Assembly: GCF_003351025.1 (NCBI RefSeq)
Contig: NZ_QPCG01000002.1
Span: forward strand, 1,257,288 to 1,321,287
Origin: Mucilaginibacter endophyticus
GTDB lineage: Bacteria; Bacteroidota; Bacteroidia; Sphingobacteriales; Sphingobacteriaceae
Length of the DNA stretch: 64,000 bases
Direction of reading: 5' to 3'
In this document: positions 7,283 to 16,325 of the stretch, piece by piece
How the letters are laid out: each line of letters begins with the position of its first letter
Numbering within the stretch: position 1 is the first letter of the stretch
The notes under the pieces: generated by a model
Databases searched by the model: none
Told to the model about the DNA's origin: nothing
What the model saw: the letters and a program-made list of their open reading frames with translations, nothing else
Made by a program: the position numbers and the translations under genes

Positions 7283-8830
7283 ATGAAACTGTTATTTACC
7301 CTGGGCATTATCTTATTTATACAGTTTTCCGTTTCGGGGCAGTCAAGCATTCCCCAAAAATCAGCTGCCAAATCAGCAAGTCAGCAAAGCGTCAGTCACG
7401 ACTCAAACAGGTTTAATTTATTGCTCGATAGTGCGGATCAGTTCCGAAGTCAAAATAAACTGCAAAAAGCTTTTCATTTATTAAGGGAAACAGAAAACGG
7501 GTTTCCATCAGCAACAGTCAGTCAAAAAATACAACTTTATACGCGCCTGCTTAATATATCCGCAACGCTTAAGCAGTACCGGGTGGCCGATAAATATGCA
7601 GATAAACTACAATCCATTCCCACCGGTATTGATAATGAGGCAGCAGACCAATACGCTATTTATCAGGCCCTCATCCCCTATTTTCTTGCGACAAAAAAAG
7701 CTGATAAAGCTGCTGGCTATATCACCCTTCATAATGGATTAAGCAAAGCACAAAACAACACCGCCGGCCTGGCCCAAAATAACCTCTGGCTTTTTAAACT
7801 TGATTCTCTTCACGGCGACCATCTTGCCGCTTTGGCGCATTACCGGTTATATGCCGCTTTAAAAGATTCGGTATTTGAGCAAATTAAAAAGGGGCAAATA
7901 GCGCAGCTTGATAGCCAATACCATACTAAAAACAAAGATAAGCGGCTTAAGGACCAGGAAATTAATATCGCCCTTTTAAAAAAGCAGGAGGTTTTACAAC
8001 GCCAGCACCTTAACCAGGTAAGGCTAATTCAAAACATCACAATAGCCTGCGCGGCAGTACTTTTTATGCTATCGGGGGTCATATATAGTCGTTACAGGCT
8101 TAAACAATCGGCCAATACAAAACTGGAGTCCCAGCAGTTGGAAATCAATCAGAAAAACGAAACGCTGGAGCATCTTGCCGAGCAAAAGGACGTGCTCCTT
8201 GAAGAAAAAGAATGGCTTATTAAAGAGATTCATCACCGGGTAAAAAACAACCTGCAAATTGTGATCAGCCTGCTCAATACGCAATCAGTTTATCTTAATG
8301 ATGAAAAAGCCCACGCTGCCATTCGCGAAAGCCAGCACCGGATGCAGTCAATAGCATTTATTCATCAAAAACTTTACCAGTCAGAAAGCCGGGCACTCAT
8401 TGAGGCCCACATTTATATAGCCGAACTGATTGAATATTTAAGCAACAGCTTTGACACCGGTAAACGGATCTGTTTTGAAAAAGACCTCGTTGATCTTGAG
8501 CTTGATGTATCAAGGGCCGTGCCTATTGGCCTCATTCTGAACGAAGCCATCACCAACTCCATAAAATATGCCTTCCCTAATGATGCCGACGGCTGCATTA
8601 GCGTATCATTATGTTGCGTTCAGGAAAACAGTTTCAGGCTTTGTGTTAGTGATAATGGCATTGGCTTACCGGAGGATTTTGAAATTGCCAAATGCCGATC
8701 GTTAGGAATGAATTTAATGCGGGGTTTAAGTAAGCAAATTGGCAGTAGTCTCAAGCTCGAAAACAATAATGGGCTCAGCATCAGTATTGATTTTAAGGAC
8801 GAGAAACTGCTGAAACCTAATCTTAATTAA
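7283..8830 (+). CDS. Membrane sensor histidine kinase, HisKA_2 type
   Basis: A 515-residue kinase. It has a signal peptide (1-20, ending SVSGQ) and a helical, TPR-like sensor region to about residue 240. One membrane span covers about 250-270, and a coiled coil about 275-315. The HisKA_2 phospho-acceptor motif is EIHHRVKNNLQ (His317/318). A GHKL ATPase domain follows, with an N-box NEAITNSIKYAF and DNGIGLP. HisKA_2 kinases usually pass phosphate to a separate regulator. It is strongly similar to the next gene, especially across the HisKA_2 segment where even the DNA is nearly identical, so the two arose by duplication. The downstream sigma-54-type regulator is the likely partner of both. Confidence 0.92.
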   Translation: MKLLFTLGIILFIQFSVSGQSSIPQKSAAKSASQQSVSHDSNRFNLLLDSADQFRSQNKLQKAFHLLRETENGFPSATVSQKIQLYTRLLNISATLKQYRVADKYADKLQSIPTGIDNEAADQYAIYQALIPYFLATKKADKAAGYITLHNGLSKAQNNTAGLAQNNLWLFKLDSLHGDHLAALAHYRLYAALKDSVFEQIKKGQIAQLDSQYHTKNKDKRLKDQEINIALLKKQEVLQRQHLNQVRLIQNITIACAAVLFMLSGVIYSRYRLKQSANTKLESQQLEINQKNETLEHLAEQKDVLLEEKEWLIKEIHHRVKNNLQIVISLLNTQSVYLNDEKAHAAIRESQHRMQSIAFIHQKLYQSESRALIEAHIYIAELIEYLSNSFDTGKRICFEKDLVDLELDVSRAVPIGLILNEAITNSIKYAFPNDADGCISVSLCCVQENSFRLCVSDNGIGLPEDFEIAKCRSLGMNLMRGLSKQIGSSLKLENNNGLSISIDFKDEKLLKPNLN

Positions 8831-8840
8831 AACCCAATGG

Positions 8841-8870
8841 CGAAATAAAGTAACGTTACGAAATAAAGTA
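8841..8870. promoter_or_regulatory. Tandem CGAAATAAAGTA direct repeat
   Basis: The 12-mer CGAAATAAAGTA occurs twice (8841-8852 and 8859-8870), 18 bp apart start to start, in the gap between the two kinases. It shares the CGAAATA core with sites at 7046-7121. It lies about 55-85 bp upstream of a sigma-54-like element at 8924-8940, fitting an activator site; this role is inferred. Confidence 0.45.
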
Positions 8871-8923
8871 GTCGCTAAAAACCTTGCAAACCATAAAACA
8901 ATATAAATCAACACATTGCAGCA

Positions 8924-8940
8924 AAGGCATATCATTTGCA
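8924..8940 (+). promoter_or_regulatory. Candidate sigma-54 promoter for the second kinase
   Basis: AAGGCATATCATTTGCA carries GGCA at -24 and TTTGCA at -12 with the exact 10-base GG-to-GC spacing; the first two positions differ from consensus. The start would fall about 36 nt before the ATG at 8988. Confidence 0.4.
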
Positions 8941-8987
8941 TACGCACATTAAAATAACAACAAGGCTTCATAGAGTGAAGCATACTG

Positions 8988-11288
8988 ATGGACTACGCTA
9001 AATCAAGTTTCGGAGAGGTGGTAAAAAAGTGTCTGGCTACTGGGAGCCTGCTGCTATGTGCTTTATTGGGTTTTGCGCAGCAGCCATCCCTGCCGGCTTT
9101 AAAAAAACAATTACAAAAAAGTAATGCCGATTCTACACGTGTAAACCTGTTTATAAAAACCGGCAACTATTTCTTATCGAAAAAACTTGCCGACAGTGCA
9201 CAGTATTACGCTTCGCAGGCGGAAAACCTCAGTGCCTCATTAAAATATATTGAAGGCACAGGCAACAGCTATATACTGATGGCCCAAGCCGGCATTATCA
9301 GGAAAGATAAAGATGCCTGCTACCCGCTGATACAAAAAGCAATTGATTTGTTTACAAAATACAAATTGTACCGTCCCACCGCGGAAGCCATTATCAGACT
9401 GGGAGACGCACATGCCGTTTTTGAGGGTGACGACGTTAACCGTAAAATTGCATCCCTGCAAAAAGCGTCTGTTGAGCTGCATCAATCAACTGATAAAAAG
9501 CGTGAAGCCGATGTATTGAAAGACTTTGGCGATAATTTACAGATTCTCGGCCGTCACGAGGAGTCGTTAACCATACTTAAGCAGTCGTTTGCCGTTTATC
9601 AATCTATTCATTATCCTTATTTACAAGGCATTTACGATTTGATGGGGAGTGTATCGGCACAACTTGGCGATTATAACAATGCCATTAAATACGGTTTATT
9701 AGCCGTTAAAACTGCCGAAGCTGTTAACGACACCACCATGCAGCTTTGTACTATTTATAACAGGCTTGGCCTCACCTACTATATCACAAGGCAGTTTAAA
9801 ATAGCTCAAAACTATTTTGAAAAATCGCTGGTGATTGCCGAAAAGTACAAGGATAGCGGCTCCATCATCTTGCTGGCTTCCAACCTTTCGGTGATTTACC
9901 TGAAATACAACAAGCCCGAAAAAGTAATACCGCTTTTAAAACGAACCGAGGCTAATCAGCCCAACATGAGCATTGAGCAACGCGCTACTATCGAATCATT
10001 GATATTGATTGCTTACGCCACCATGAAGCAATATGATGAAGGATTAGTGTATTGTAAAAAGCAGCTTGAAATAGCGAAGCAATTGGATCAGCACGGTAAC
10101 CCGCAGGAAATTGTACAACATGCTATTGCCAACTTTTATATTGCGTTTAAGCAGGACAAGCCGGCACGCGAGCACCTGGCCCATTTTCGCAGCCTGAGCA
10201 TGGAGCATCAAAACCCGGCAAATATCGCCAAATCATACTTGCTTGTCTTCAAACTCGACTCGGCCGAAACCAGATATGCCGACGCTGTCGACGCTTATAA
10301 AAAATACACAGCTATTAACGATTCCCTCTTCAGCAAAAAAAAGGCTAATGAAATTGAACGCCTGCAAATTCAGTACGAAACCGAGAAAAAAGACCACGAG
10401 CTTAAAATCAAAGAGCAAAACATACAGCTGCTTACCAAACAGGCGCAGCTTCAAAAAGCCAATATTAAACAGGAAAGGCTTACCCGTAACCTGACTATTA
10501 CAGGCGCTGTTTTACTGGCGTTGTTATTGGGCCTAAACTATAACAGGTTCAGGCTAAAACGGCGCATCAATCAAAAACTACAGGTCCAACAAAATGAAAT
10601 AAGCCAGAAAAACAGGTCGCTCACCACGCTTGTACAGGAAAAAGACAACCTTCTTGAAGAGAAGGAATGGTTGATGAAGGAAATTCATCACCGGGTAAAA
10701 AACAACCTGCAAATCGTGATCAGCCTGCTCAATACCCAATCCAATTATATTACCAATGATATCGCTTTTAACGCCATCCGCGAAAGCCAGCACCGGATGC
10801 AGTCCATCTCGCTGATTCATCAAAAGCTTTACCAGTCCGAAAATTTAGCACTGGTTGATATGCCGGCTTATATTAACGATCTTGTTGATTATTTAAAAAC
10901 AAGCTTTGATACCGGTTCAAGGATCAGCTTTGAGACCCATATTGTTAATGCTGAGTTTGACGTAACGCGCGCGGTCCCGTTGGGTTTGATCCTGAACGAG
11001 GCCATTACCAATTCTATCAAATACGCCTTTAAAGACGGTAAAGCAGGAAAAATCAGTATCAGCATGGAAGAAACCGATCACAATACCTATATTTTAAAGA
11101 TCAGTGATAACGGCAGCGGCATTGCATCGCCGGAAAACATTACCAAAAGCAAAACCCTGGGCATGAGCCTTATCAGGGGCCTAAGCAAGCAGGTTGGCGG
11201 TACATTTAAAGTCGAAAACGATAATGGCCTTTCGGTAATTATTGAGTTTACTAATGATAAGTTTATAAAAGCGGTTAAAAACATTTAA
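8988..11288 (+). CDS. Membrane sensor histidine kinase with TPR repeats, HisKA_2 type
   Basis: A 766-residue paralogue of the preceding kinase. A signal-like hydrophobic segment (residues about 15-30, ending GFAQQ) leads into a long helical region with several TPR motifs (for example YNNAIKYGLLAVKTAE and FKIAQNYFEKSLVIAE). A coiled coil and one membrane span (about 500-520) come next. The HisKA_2 site is EIHHRVKNNLQ (His567/568), followed by a GHKL ATPase (NEAITNSIKYAF; SDNGSGI). TPR-bearing kinases of this class are common in Bacteroidota; the signal sensed is unknown. It ends 12 bp before the response regulator, so the two are co-transcribed. Confidence 0.92.
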   Translation: MDYAKSSFGEVVKKCLATGSLLLCALLGFAQQPSLPALKKQLQKSNADSTRVNLFIKTGNYFLSKKLADSAQYYASQAENLSASLKYIEGTGNSYILMAQAGIIRKDKDACYPLIQKAIDLFTKYKLYRPTAEAIIRLGDAHAVFEGDDVNRKIASLQKASVELHQSTDKKREADVLKDFGDNLQILGRHEESLTILKQSFAVYQSIHYPYLQGIYDLMGSVSAQLGDYNNAIKYGLLAVKTAEAVNDTTMQLCTIYNRLGLTYYITRQFKIAQNYFEKSLVIAEKYKDSGSIILLASNLSVIYLKYNKPEKVIPLLKRTEANQPNMSIEQRATIESLILIAYATMKQYDEGLVYCKKQLEIAKQLDQHGNPQEIVQHAIANFYIAFKQDKPAREHLAHFRSLSMEHQNPANIAKSYLLVFKLDSAETRYADAVDAYKKYTAINDSLFSKKKANEIERLQIQYETEKKDHELKIKEQNIQLLTKQAQLQKANIKQERLTRNLTITGAVLLALLLGLNYNRFRLKRRINQKLQVQQNEISQKNRSLTTLVQEKDNLLEEKEWLMKEIHHRVKNNLQIVISLLNTQSNYITNDIAFNAIRESQHRMQSISLIHQKLYQSENLALVDMPAYINDLVDYLKTSFDTGSRISFETHIVNAEFDVTRAVPLGLILNEAITNSIKYAFKDGKAGKISISMEETDHNTYILKISDNGSGIASPENITKSKTLGMSLIRGLSKQVGGTFKVENDNGLSVIIEFTNDKFIKAVKNI

Positions 11289-11300
11289 TACCTATACACT

Positions 11301-13262
11301 ATGAGCCAAAGGATACTTATTGTTGAAGATGAATTTATAGTAGCAAACGACCTGTCGTTTATACTGGAAAAAGCCGGTTACGATATTTGTGGCATAGCTG
11401 ATTCGGTTGAAGAGGCCCGGGAAATCATCAAACTAAATAAGCCTCAACTGGTTTTGCTGGATATTCATTTACAGGGCGAGCTCACGGGTATCGACCTGGC
11501 AAAGGAGCTTGCAGAAGAAAACATAGCTTTCGTTTACCTTTCGGCAAATTCAAACCAAAAAATATTGGAAGAGGCCAAAGCTACCAACCCATATGGCTTT
11601 ATGGTGAAACCCTTTCGCGAAAAGGATGTACTGGTGAGCCTGCAGATAGCCCAATACCTGCATGAGCAAAACATGACCACCAAACGCAACAATGAGCTCA
11701 CGCTGCAAAATTCATTAAATGACATTATTGGCGACTCAACCGAATGGGACCAAAAACTGCTCAGGATAGCTAAAGCACTTCAACCACATATCTCCTTTGA
11801 TTACCTGGCCATTGGCATGAAAAACCTTGGCCCCATTCCGTACGAAGGATCAAGTTATCTGAGGTTAAGCTTTAATGAATACCAAACTATTGGCATTGAT
11901 GAATTGCTGAACATAACCGGCTTAAAAAGGAACGAACTGTTAAAGCTCCAGGAGGCCGCCGATGAAGATAAAAGATCGGCCTGGTATAACGATGCTGATT
12001 TTACAAGGTTGATACAGCAAAACCCGGCCAAAAAACTGATCGCGAAAACCTTCCAAATGGCATCAAACCTGGTGATGTATATCCCGGTTGCCGGGCAGCC
12101 TGGTTTTACCTTTTCTTTTTATAGCCGTAAGGCTGATGCCTATAGCAATAAGCACCTTGCGCTGGCAAACAGGTTGCAGCGATCATTATCTGCCGCGATT
12201 GAGGGTATCATGAAGCAGGCGGACAATGTAGCTATCAGACCTGCCACTAAAAAAGAAGTCCCTATTAAAACCGAAAGCAAATCAGGCTTTGAAGGCATCA
12301 TCGGCAGTAGTCATTTAATGCTTACCGCGCTTGATCACCTGAGCCTTGTTGCGCCTACAGAAACATCCGTACTTATTTTAGGCGAAAGCGGCACCGGGAA
12401 GGAACGCTTTGCCAAATGTATCCACCAGCTGTCGCCGCGAAGCAAAAAGCAGTTGGTAGTTGTTAATTGCGCTGCCCTGCCAACGCATTTAATTGAATCC
12501 GAATTATTTGGCCATGAAAAAGGCGCTTTTACAGGGGCAGTTGATAAGCGGGCCGGTAAATTTGAACAGGCATCCGGAGGTACTATATTCCTTGATGAAA
12601 TTGGCGAGCTCCCGCTTGAATCGCAAGCCAAATTATTACGCGTATTGCAGGAAAAGGAAGTAGAAAAGCTTGGCGGCAGAGAAACCATTAAGGTTGATGT
12701 ACGTGTGATAGCGGCTACCAACTGTAACCTTGAGAAAGAAGTAGCGGCAGGTAAGTTCCGTTTAGATCTGTATTACCGGTTAAACATCTTCCCTATCATC
12801 CTCCCTTCTTTACGTGAGCGCAAAGACGATATCCCTGTACTGGCAGAGCATTTTATCGAAAAATATTCGGCTATGGCAGGCAGGCCAAAACTTACGCTAT
12901 CCAAACAGGCCTTAGCCGACCTCATGAACTACAACTGGCCCGGCAACGTACGCGAGCTGGAACACCTGATAGAACGCAACGTACTTTTAACCCGGGGAAA
13001 TGTGATAGAAAGGATCATGTTACCCGGTATAATTCCGTCTTCCGTAACTCCGGCAGCTTCAGTTGTATCTATCGGTGACAAGGTTAAATCAATTGATGAA
13101 AACGAACGCGATTATATCCTGGCCATACTTAAAAAATGTAACGGGCGTATAGCAGGCCCCGGCGGTGCCGCCGAACTGCTGGATGTACCATCAACAACGC
13201 TAAACAGCAAAATGAAACGTCTGGGTATTACCCGTAAACATGTATCAGATAGCGGGGATTAA
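11301..13262 (+). CDS. Sigma-54-dependent response regulator (receiver, GAF-like, AAA+, Fis HTH)
   Basis: A 653-residue NtrC-class activator. The receiver domain spans 1-120, with phospho-acceptor Asp54 in LLDIHLQG and Lys103 in MVKPF. A middle region (about 130-310) looks GAF-like. The AAA+ domain follows, with Walker A GESGTGKE (361-368), the sigma-54 contact loop GAFTGA (408-413), GGTIFLDEIGELP, and an arginine-rich LRERKDDIP. A Fis-type helix-turn-helix sits at the end (NGRIAGPGGAAELLDVPSTTL). It lies 12 bp after the second kinase and is the evident output of both. An intact GAFTGA loop means it should activate sigma-54 promoters; candidates sit in the same locus. Confidence 0.94.
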   Translation: MSQRILIVEDEFIVANDLSFILEKAGYDICGIADSVEEAREIIKLNKPQLVLLDIHLQGELTGIDLAKELAEENIAFVYLSANSNQKILEEAKATNPYGFMVKPFREKDVLVSLQIAQYLHEQNMTTKRNNELTLQNSLNDIIGDSTEWDQKLLRIAKALQPHISFDYLAIGMKNLGPIPYEGSSYLRLSFNEYQTIGIDELLNITGLKRNELLKLQEAADEDKRSAWYNDADFTRLIQQNPAKKLIAKTFQMASNLVMYIPVAGQPGFTFSFYSRKADAYSNKHLALANRLQRSLSAAIEGIMKQADNVAIRPATKKEVPIKTESKSGFEGIIGSSHLMLTALDHLSLVAPTETSVLILGESGTGKERFAKCIHQLSPRSKKQLVVVNCAALPTHLIESELFGHEKGAFTGAVDKRAGKFEQASGGTIFLDEIGELPLESQAKLLRVLQEKEVEKLGGRETIKVDVRVIAATNCNLEKEVAAGKFRLDLYYRLNIFPIILPSLRERKDDIPVLAEHFIEKYSAMAGRPKLTLSKQALADLMNYNWPGNVRELEHLIERNVLLTRGNVIERIMLPGIIPSSVTPAASVVSIGDKVKSIDENERDYILAILKKCNGRIAGPGGAAELLDVPSTTLNSKMKRLGITRKHVSDSGD

Positions 13263-13322
13263 AATGCATCTCTTTAAAAAGCTGTTTAAAATTGACGAAT
13301 TTAGCTTATTAATGGAGAAATC

Positions 13323-13454
13323 TCATTGCCGTTGGTTTTAACCAACGGAATAATAAGTAGAGAAAAAGGCTTTAGCCGAAATCCAATTGTTTATTTGGGC
13401 TGAAGCCAAGACCTTTTGATTTTTTTGCCGTTGGTTAAAACCAACGGCAATGAA
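13323..13454. repeat. Composite inverted hairpin element (about 130 bp)
   Basis: The hairpin 13329-13348 (9-bp stem) and the hairpin 13425-13450 (12-bp stem) are copies of each other in opposite orientation. They carry the core CCGTTGGTT/AACCAACGG and flank a central part that itself has an imperfect inverted repeat (AAAGGCTTTAGCC... against ..GGCTGAAGCC). The architecture is the same as at 1510-1632 and 26662-26746. It is probably a non-autonomous palindromic repeat; it may also terminate the converging transcripts. Confidence 0.65.
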
Positions 13455-13492
13455 TTACTTGGATCTTCGAAAGTTTATGTCAGACCGCAATA

Positions 13493-13831
13493 TCAGTTTG
13501 CCAGCTGCGGGGTGCACAGGGCCTCGATAACCAGCAGCCCTTTGTCGCCGTCCATTGTTTCTATGGTGTGGATATACTTATACGTTTGCGTTAGCTGGTC
13601 AAAACCCTGGTCTATTACGTTGATGCTGAGATCGGAGATTGGAAAATCTTCGCAGTTTTGAATGCAACGTAATCTTTGATTGTTTATCTGTGAAAAATCA
13701 TTGGTGTAACCTTTGCCGTGCAGATCGATGACCCATTTGGTCAAAGTGCGATTTAGCTTTTTGCAGGTTTTTACGTCTTTCATGGTGCTGATCTTTAATT
13801 GTTTACCCTGTTCATTAGCATAGTTCATCAA
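13493..13831 (-). CDS. Conserved hypothetical protein (about 112 aa)
   Basis: A soluble protein without a signal peptide. Recognisable features are a DLHGKGYTNDF segment near residue 38, an FPISDLSINVIDQ strand and a YIHTIETMDGDKGLLVIEA end. This pattern resembles small Bacteroidota proteins often mislabelled as phosphoribosylpyrophosphate synthetase; it has none of the catalytic motifs of that enzyme. Alternative starts exist at Met2 and Met17 (MKDVKTC). It is a lone gene; a CGAAATA-type site lies about 150 bp upstream. Confidence 0.65.
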   Translation of the reverse strand: MMNYANEQGKQLKISTMKDVKTCKKLNRTLTKWVIDLHGKGYTNDFSQINNQRLRCIQNCEDFPISDLSINVIDQGFDQLTQTYKYIHTIETMDGDKGLLVIEALCTPQLAN

Positions 13832-13982
13832 AAGTTATGAACTAATTTCCCGGTAGATGCTGTTCATTTTAGCCGTTTTAAGCCAACAATCGAACCAAAA
13901 TCACAACACATTAACAATCAACAAATTAAACAAAATTGACTTTAAATTCATAGCCATATATCGTAAAATTTTCAACATAATA

Positions 13983-13995
13983 GCGAAATGTAGCG
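13983..13995. promoter_or_regulatory. GCGAAATGTAGCG site resembling the 7046-7058 motif
   Basis: This 13-mer matches GCGAAATAGAGCG at 7046-7058 in 11 of 13 positions. It lies about 150 bp upstream of the small gene 13493-13831. I found no sigma-54-like element of exact spacing between the site and that gene, so its role is open. Confidence 0.25.
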
Positions 13996-14040
13996 ACCAC
14001 ATAACAACCTAATGTTCAAATAGATAACCATCTATAAACA

Positions 14041-14078
14041 AAACCGGGTACCAGTAATGCATACTGATACCCGGTTTT
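14041..14078 (-). terminator. Rho-independent terminator after the sugar transporter
   Basis: A hairpin with arms AAACCGGGTACCAG and CTGATACCCGGTTT (one mismatch), followed on the minus strand by a T-rich tract. It lies 24 bp past the stop at 14102. Confidence 0.85.
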
Positions 14079-14101
14079 GTTTTAGAAATAAACTTTTACA
14101 A

Positions 14102-15397
14102 TTATGCTTTTACATTAGCCCTGCCTGCTTTATGCCCTAAAGTTGAATAATACAGGATGAACAGGTAGATAGGAATCAACATAATATAGGCCGATTGTGC
14201 CGAAAACTTTTCAGAGAAATAGCCATACAGCGGAGGCAAAACAGCGCCGCCCGCAATACCCATAACAAGCAACGACGATGCTATTTTGGTAAACCTGCCT
14301 AAACCAGCCAATGCCAGCGGCCATATAGCAGGCCACATCAATGAATTGGCTAAGCCAAGCAAAGCAATACAAAATACTGATGCATAACCGTGCGTTAATA
14401 AAGTTGCAATAGTTAAAATGATACCCAATATTGCTGATGCCACTAACGCTTTTTGTTGAGTTATGAATTTAGGGATACAGAAAACCCCAACCAAATAGCC
14501 CACTATCATAGATACCAGGGTACATGAGGTAAAGAATTTAGCTGTTGATAAGGCGATATGCTGCGAAGTGCCATAAAGAGAAATGGAATCGCCGGCAATA
14601 ACCTCGGCACCTACGTAAACAAATAAGGTGGCAACACCCAGCATTAAATGCGGGAACTGTGTAATACTTGTTTTATTGGTGTTTGCTGCAGCTACTTCTT
14701 CGTCTTCATGTTCGGTATTGATTTCTGGTAGTGAAGAAAAATAGATAAGTATAGCCAGCAGGATCAAAACAACCACCATGATGCCATAAGGCATGATCAC
14801 CCTTGATGCCAGTTCATTCAATTCCAGTGCCTTTTCAGTTGCGCTTAAGGTTTTTAGCTTTTCGGTTATTGCGTCAATATTAGCGAGTACTACTGTTCCT
14901 AAAATAACGGGGGCTAAAGCGCCCGCTATTTTATTACAAATCCCCATGATACTAATGCGCCTTGCAGCTGTTTCGGCCGGGCCTAAAATGGTGATATAAG
15001 GGTTTGAAGCCGTTTGTAAAACCGTTAAACCTGTGCCCTGCACAAACAGGCCTATTAAAAATATCCCATAGGTACGGCTCATAGCAGCCGGTATAAATAT
15101 CAACGCGCCAATAGCCATAACAAACAAGCCTATAGCCATGCCGTTTTTAAAACCAAACTTTTTGATGGTTTTACCAGCAGGGATGCCCATTACAACGTAA
15201 GCAATATAAAAGGCGGTGGTTACAAAATAAGCTTCCTTGGTACTAAGCTCACAGGCTATTTTTAAATAGGGAATGAGTGTACCATTCATCCAGGTTACAA
15301 AACCGAAAATGAAGAATAAAGCACCGATAATTACTATCGGGTTTATCGCTGATTTTTTTACCGGCGATTCAATTACTGTACTTGCTGTTTGGGCCAT
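14102..15397 (-). CDS. Sugar:H+ symporter, MFS, FucP/GluP-like
   Basis: A 431-residue protein with about 12 membrane spans. The family pattern is that of the FucP/GluP branch of the major facilitator superfamily: FFIFGFVTWMNGTLIPYLK near the start, the VFVQGTGLTVLQTASNPYI-like segment around residue 130, and the LGLANSLMWPAIWPLA segment in the C-terminal half. Known members move fucose, glucose, galactose or N-acetylglucosamine across the inner membrane; the exact sugar cannot be told. It lies 30 bp downstream of the CBM9-like gene on the same strand and is followed by a terminator, so these two form an operon. Confidence 0.92.
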   Translation of the reverse strand: MAQTASTVIESPVKKSAINPIVIIGALFFIFGFVTWMNGTLIPYLKIACELSTKEAYFVTTAFYIAYVVMGIPAGKTIKKFGFKNGMAIGLFVMAIGALIFIPAAMSRTYGIFLIGLFVQGTGLTVLQTASNPYITILGPAETAARRISIMGICNKIAGALAPVILGTVVLANIDAITEKLKTLSATEKALELNELASRVIMPYGIMVVVLILLAILIYFSSLPEINTEHEDEEVAAANTNKTSITQFPHLMLGVATLFVYVGAEVIAGDSISLYGTSQHIALSTAKFFTSCTLVSMIVGYLVGVFCIPKFITQQKALVASAILGIILTIATLLTHGYASVFCIALLGLANSLMWPAIWPLALAGLGRFTKIASSLLVMGIAGGAVLPPLYGYFSEKFSAQSAYIMLIPIYLFILYYSTLGHKAGRANVKA

Positions 15398-15427
15398 ATT
15401 AGTTTGTTTTGATTAGAGGTATTTTAA

Positions 15428-16072
15428 TTAAATGAACTTTATCGTACCAAAAAAATCCGACAGGTGGAAATCAGGCACTTCACTATCAATATTACTCCAG
15501 CTTATAAAATGCGGTTCGGGCAAATCATCGCCGCACTTAAAAAAGTTTGCCCGGCAGGTAGCTTCTTTCAATGTTTTAATATCATGATAAACAAAAACAT
15601 CAAAAGGGATCAGCAATGTCAGCTCCCACGCATTTAGGCCGGCAGGATCATCAGCCCAATTAATGGTACTGAAAGGTTTTATGCTGCTTACTTTCTCATC
15701 CGGAACTTGCTCCCTGCCATAACGATCTTTGCCAAAGGCAACTAACGCGGTTCCGGCGGCATTAAACTCCAGGTTATAGTAATTATCGTCGCCCGCAAAT
15801 GCTATAAAAAACTCCACGCAGCTATCCCTGTAAACAGGATCATTCACGTTTGTAAATGTGGCCTGCGTATGCTGCTCCTGTACAAAATATTTTAAGACTA
15901 TGCCGTGCTCCGTATGCGCTATTGAAAAGCTAACTGAGGGAAAATATCCTGTATCGCTCCACAAAAGATTAACTATAGCGTATTTTTCTTCCTTATCAAG
16001 CAAGATTGACAGCTCATTAAGGCTATTTTTATCATAAGTACCCGGAATAAATGGGGCGTAAACTTCCTTCAC
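15428..16072 (-). CDS. CBM9-like carbohydrate-binding protein
   Basis: A 214-residue beta-rich protein. The pattern YRDSCVEFFI...YYNLEFNAAGT...WELTLLIPFDVF matches the family 9-like carbohydrate-binding domain found alone in many Bacteroidota proteins. No signal peptide is evident, so it may be cytoplasmic or have an unrecognised export route. As the first gene of an operon with a FucP-like transporter it probably takes part in sugar use, but no enzymatic activity can be inferred. Confidence 0.78.
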   Translation of the reverse strand: MKEVYAPFIPGTYDKNSLNELSILLDKEEKYAIVNLLWSDTGYFPSVSFSIAHTEHGIVLKYFVQEQHTQATFTNVNDPVYRDSCVEFFIAFAGDDNYYNLEFNAAGTALVAFGKDRYGREQVPDEKVSSIKPFSTINWADDPAGLNAWELTLLIPFDVFVYHDIKTLKEATCRANFFKCGDDLPEPHFISWSNIDSEVPDFHLSDFFGTIKFI

Positions 16073-16325
16073 TATTATTTTATAAGTTATTTCAACTTCA
16101 ATTTACCAAAAACTCATTCCTAACCAAAAGTTAATGCCGAATTAACAGGTAAACATTAATTATTTCACCAAAATAGAAAAAAGTTTATAAATTTTTTAAA
16201 AATCTAATTTTTACTTTTTAAAAAACGATAAAAACTTTTCGAGCCAAGCAAAATCCAACCAACGCAGGTACTTTTCTCTTTCATTTCTGTTTTATAATTA
16301 GCTACCTTGTGTTAACCAATTTGTT

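Noticed and set aside
13870..13886. Sigma-54-like match before the small gene 13493-13831
   Set aside because: The GG-to-GC spacing is 9 rather than 10 bases on the minus strand, and the flanks do not fit.
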